A DNA stretch of 58,688 nt, taken from JAPUDQ01 sp964462335 (GTDB lineage Bacteria > Patescibacteriota > Saccharimonadia > Saccharimonadales > Saccharimonadaceae). Location: NCBI GenBank assembly GCA_964462335.1, contig CAYWYG010000002.1:1-58688 (forward strand). The letters are read 5' to 3'. The notes beneath the pieces were generated by a model. That model saw nothing but the letters and a program-made list of their open reading frames with translations, was not told the origin of the DNA and did no database searches. Of the stretch, positions 58,576 to 58,688 are shown piece after piece (the first letter of the stretch is position 1; each line of letters starts with the position of its first letter). Position numbers and translations under genes: made by a program.

Positions 58576-58688
58576 TTATACTGCCCCTATCCCAATCTCA
58601 ATGTTGTTTACGCCAGTGGACGTCCACGCTGCCGAGGTGCTTGGATCAAGCGATCGAGTGTCGATAAGTGTTACGTCAGTCGTACCAA
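58576..58688 (-). CDS. Phage-type structural protein, paralogue 3 (3' end only)
   Basis: The window edge cuts this gene. The visible end reads TTDVTLIDTRSLDPSTSAAW then TSTGVNNIEIGIGAV and stop, aligning with the C-termini of the two following genes. Its stop (58576-58578) is 1 bp from the start of paralogue 2. Confidence 0.75.
   Translation of the reverse strand, partial: GTTDVTLIDTRSLDPSTSAAWTSTGVNNIEIGIGAV

Noticed and set aside
1..58688. Recoding of UGA (as in Gracilibacteria or Absconditabacteria)
   Set aside because: UGA acts as a stop in many ATGA overlaps (pilM/pilN, pilN/pilO, tsaE/tsaB, rimB/rimK), and no gene needs UGA read through.
54740..58688. Complete prophage
   Set aside because: No integrase, terminase, capsid or attachment site is visible; only structural-type proteins lie before the window edge.

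Overview
The window looks like a chromosomal segment of a small-genome Candidate Phyla Radiation bacterium, most likely Saccharibacteria (TM7) or a close relative. This is inferred from gene content and not tested by phylogeny. The evidence is a compact gene layout with many 4-bp ATGA overlaps, standard stop usage (TAA, TAG and TGA all terminate genes, so UGA is not recoded), a type IV pilus locus, membrane ComEC, sortase with a surface substrate, RNase Y, a short TsaB, a short HrcA, and many small membrane proteins without clear homologues. No biosynthetic pathway for amino acids or nucleotides is visible.

Layout. 1-5.1 kb: a membrane-anchored Clp-type AAA+ ATPase, a peroxiredoxin, two tRNA-Pro genes, small proteins. 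5.1-10.3 kb: RNase Y, a sortase next to a VPDTG-anchored surface protein, tsaB/tsaE. 10.4-20.9 kb: a type IV pilus locus (pilB, pilC, three large prepilin-like proteins on the opposite strand, major pilin, pilM-N-O, a small pilus-type protein, a PRC-barrel protein). 20.9-30.7 kb: DNA repair and recombination (recX, hydrolase, recA; ruvB, ruvA, ruvC, yebC), interrupted by a REP-associated transposase flanked by hairpins. 30.7-37.2 kb: ComEC, tRNA-Lys, then a tightly overlapped four-gene operon of a MATCAP/DUF1704-type metallocarboxypeptidase, an ATP-grasp ligase, a RimB-type retropepsin-like protease and a RimK-type ligase. 37.2-48.2 kb: NYN-dnaJ heat-shock operon, LysM proteins, a guanylate-kinase-like protein with a phytol/dolichol-kinase-like membrane protein, UbiA, FKBP, an ABC exporter. 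48.2-54.7 kb: a Fic protein with its own palindromic operator, dnaK, an IS982-type insertion sequence, a PaaX/Cas2-fold regulator, grpE, hrcA. 54.7 kb to the end: a nucleotide-kinase-like protein and a run of phage-type structural proteins, one of them frameshifted.

Regulation. CIRCE elements (HrcA operators) lie in front of hrcA, dnaK and the NYN-dnaJ pair, so the DnaK-DnaJ-GrpE system is one HrcA regulon although its genes are scattered and split by an IS. dnaK carries a second, degenerate CIRCE in its leader, and the NYN-dnaJ leader can fold a hairpin that hides its ribosome binding site. Across the window many genes have a -10 box ending only 6-8 nt before the start codon and no Shine-Dalgarno sequence, which points to widespread leaderless transcription.

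The best candidate for an undescribed system is the four-gene operon at 33141-37147. It pairs two enzymes of families that add amino acids to peptide ends with two enzymes of families that remove them.
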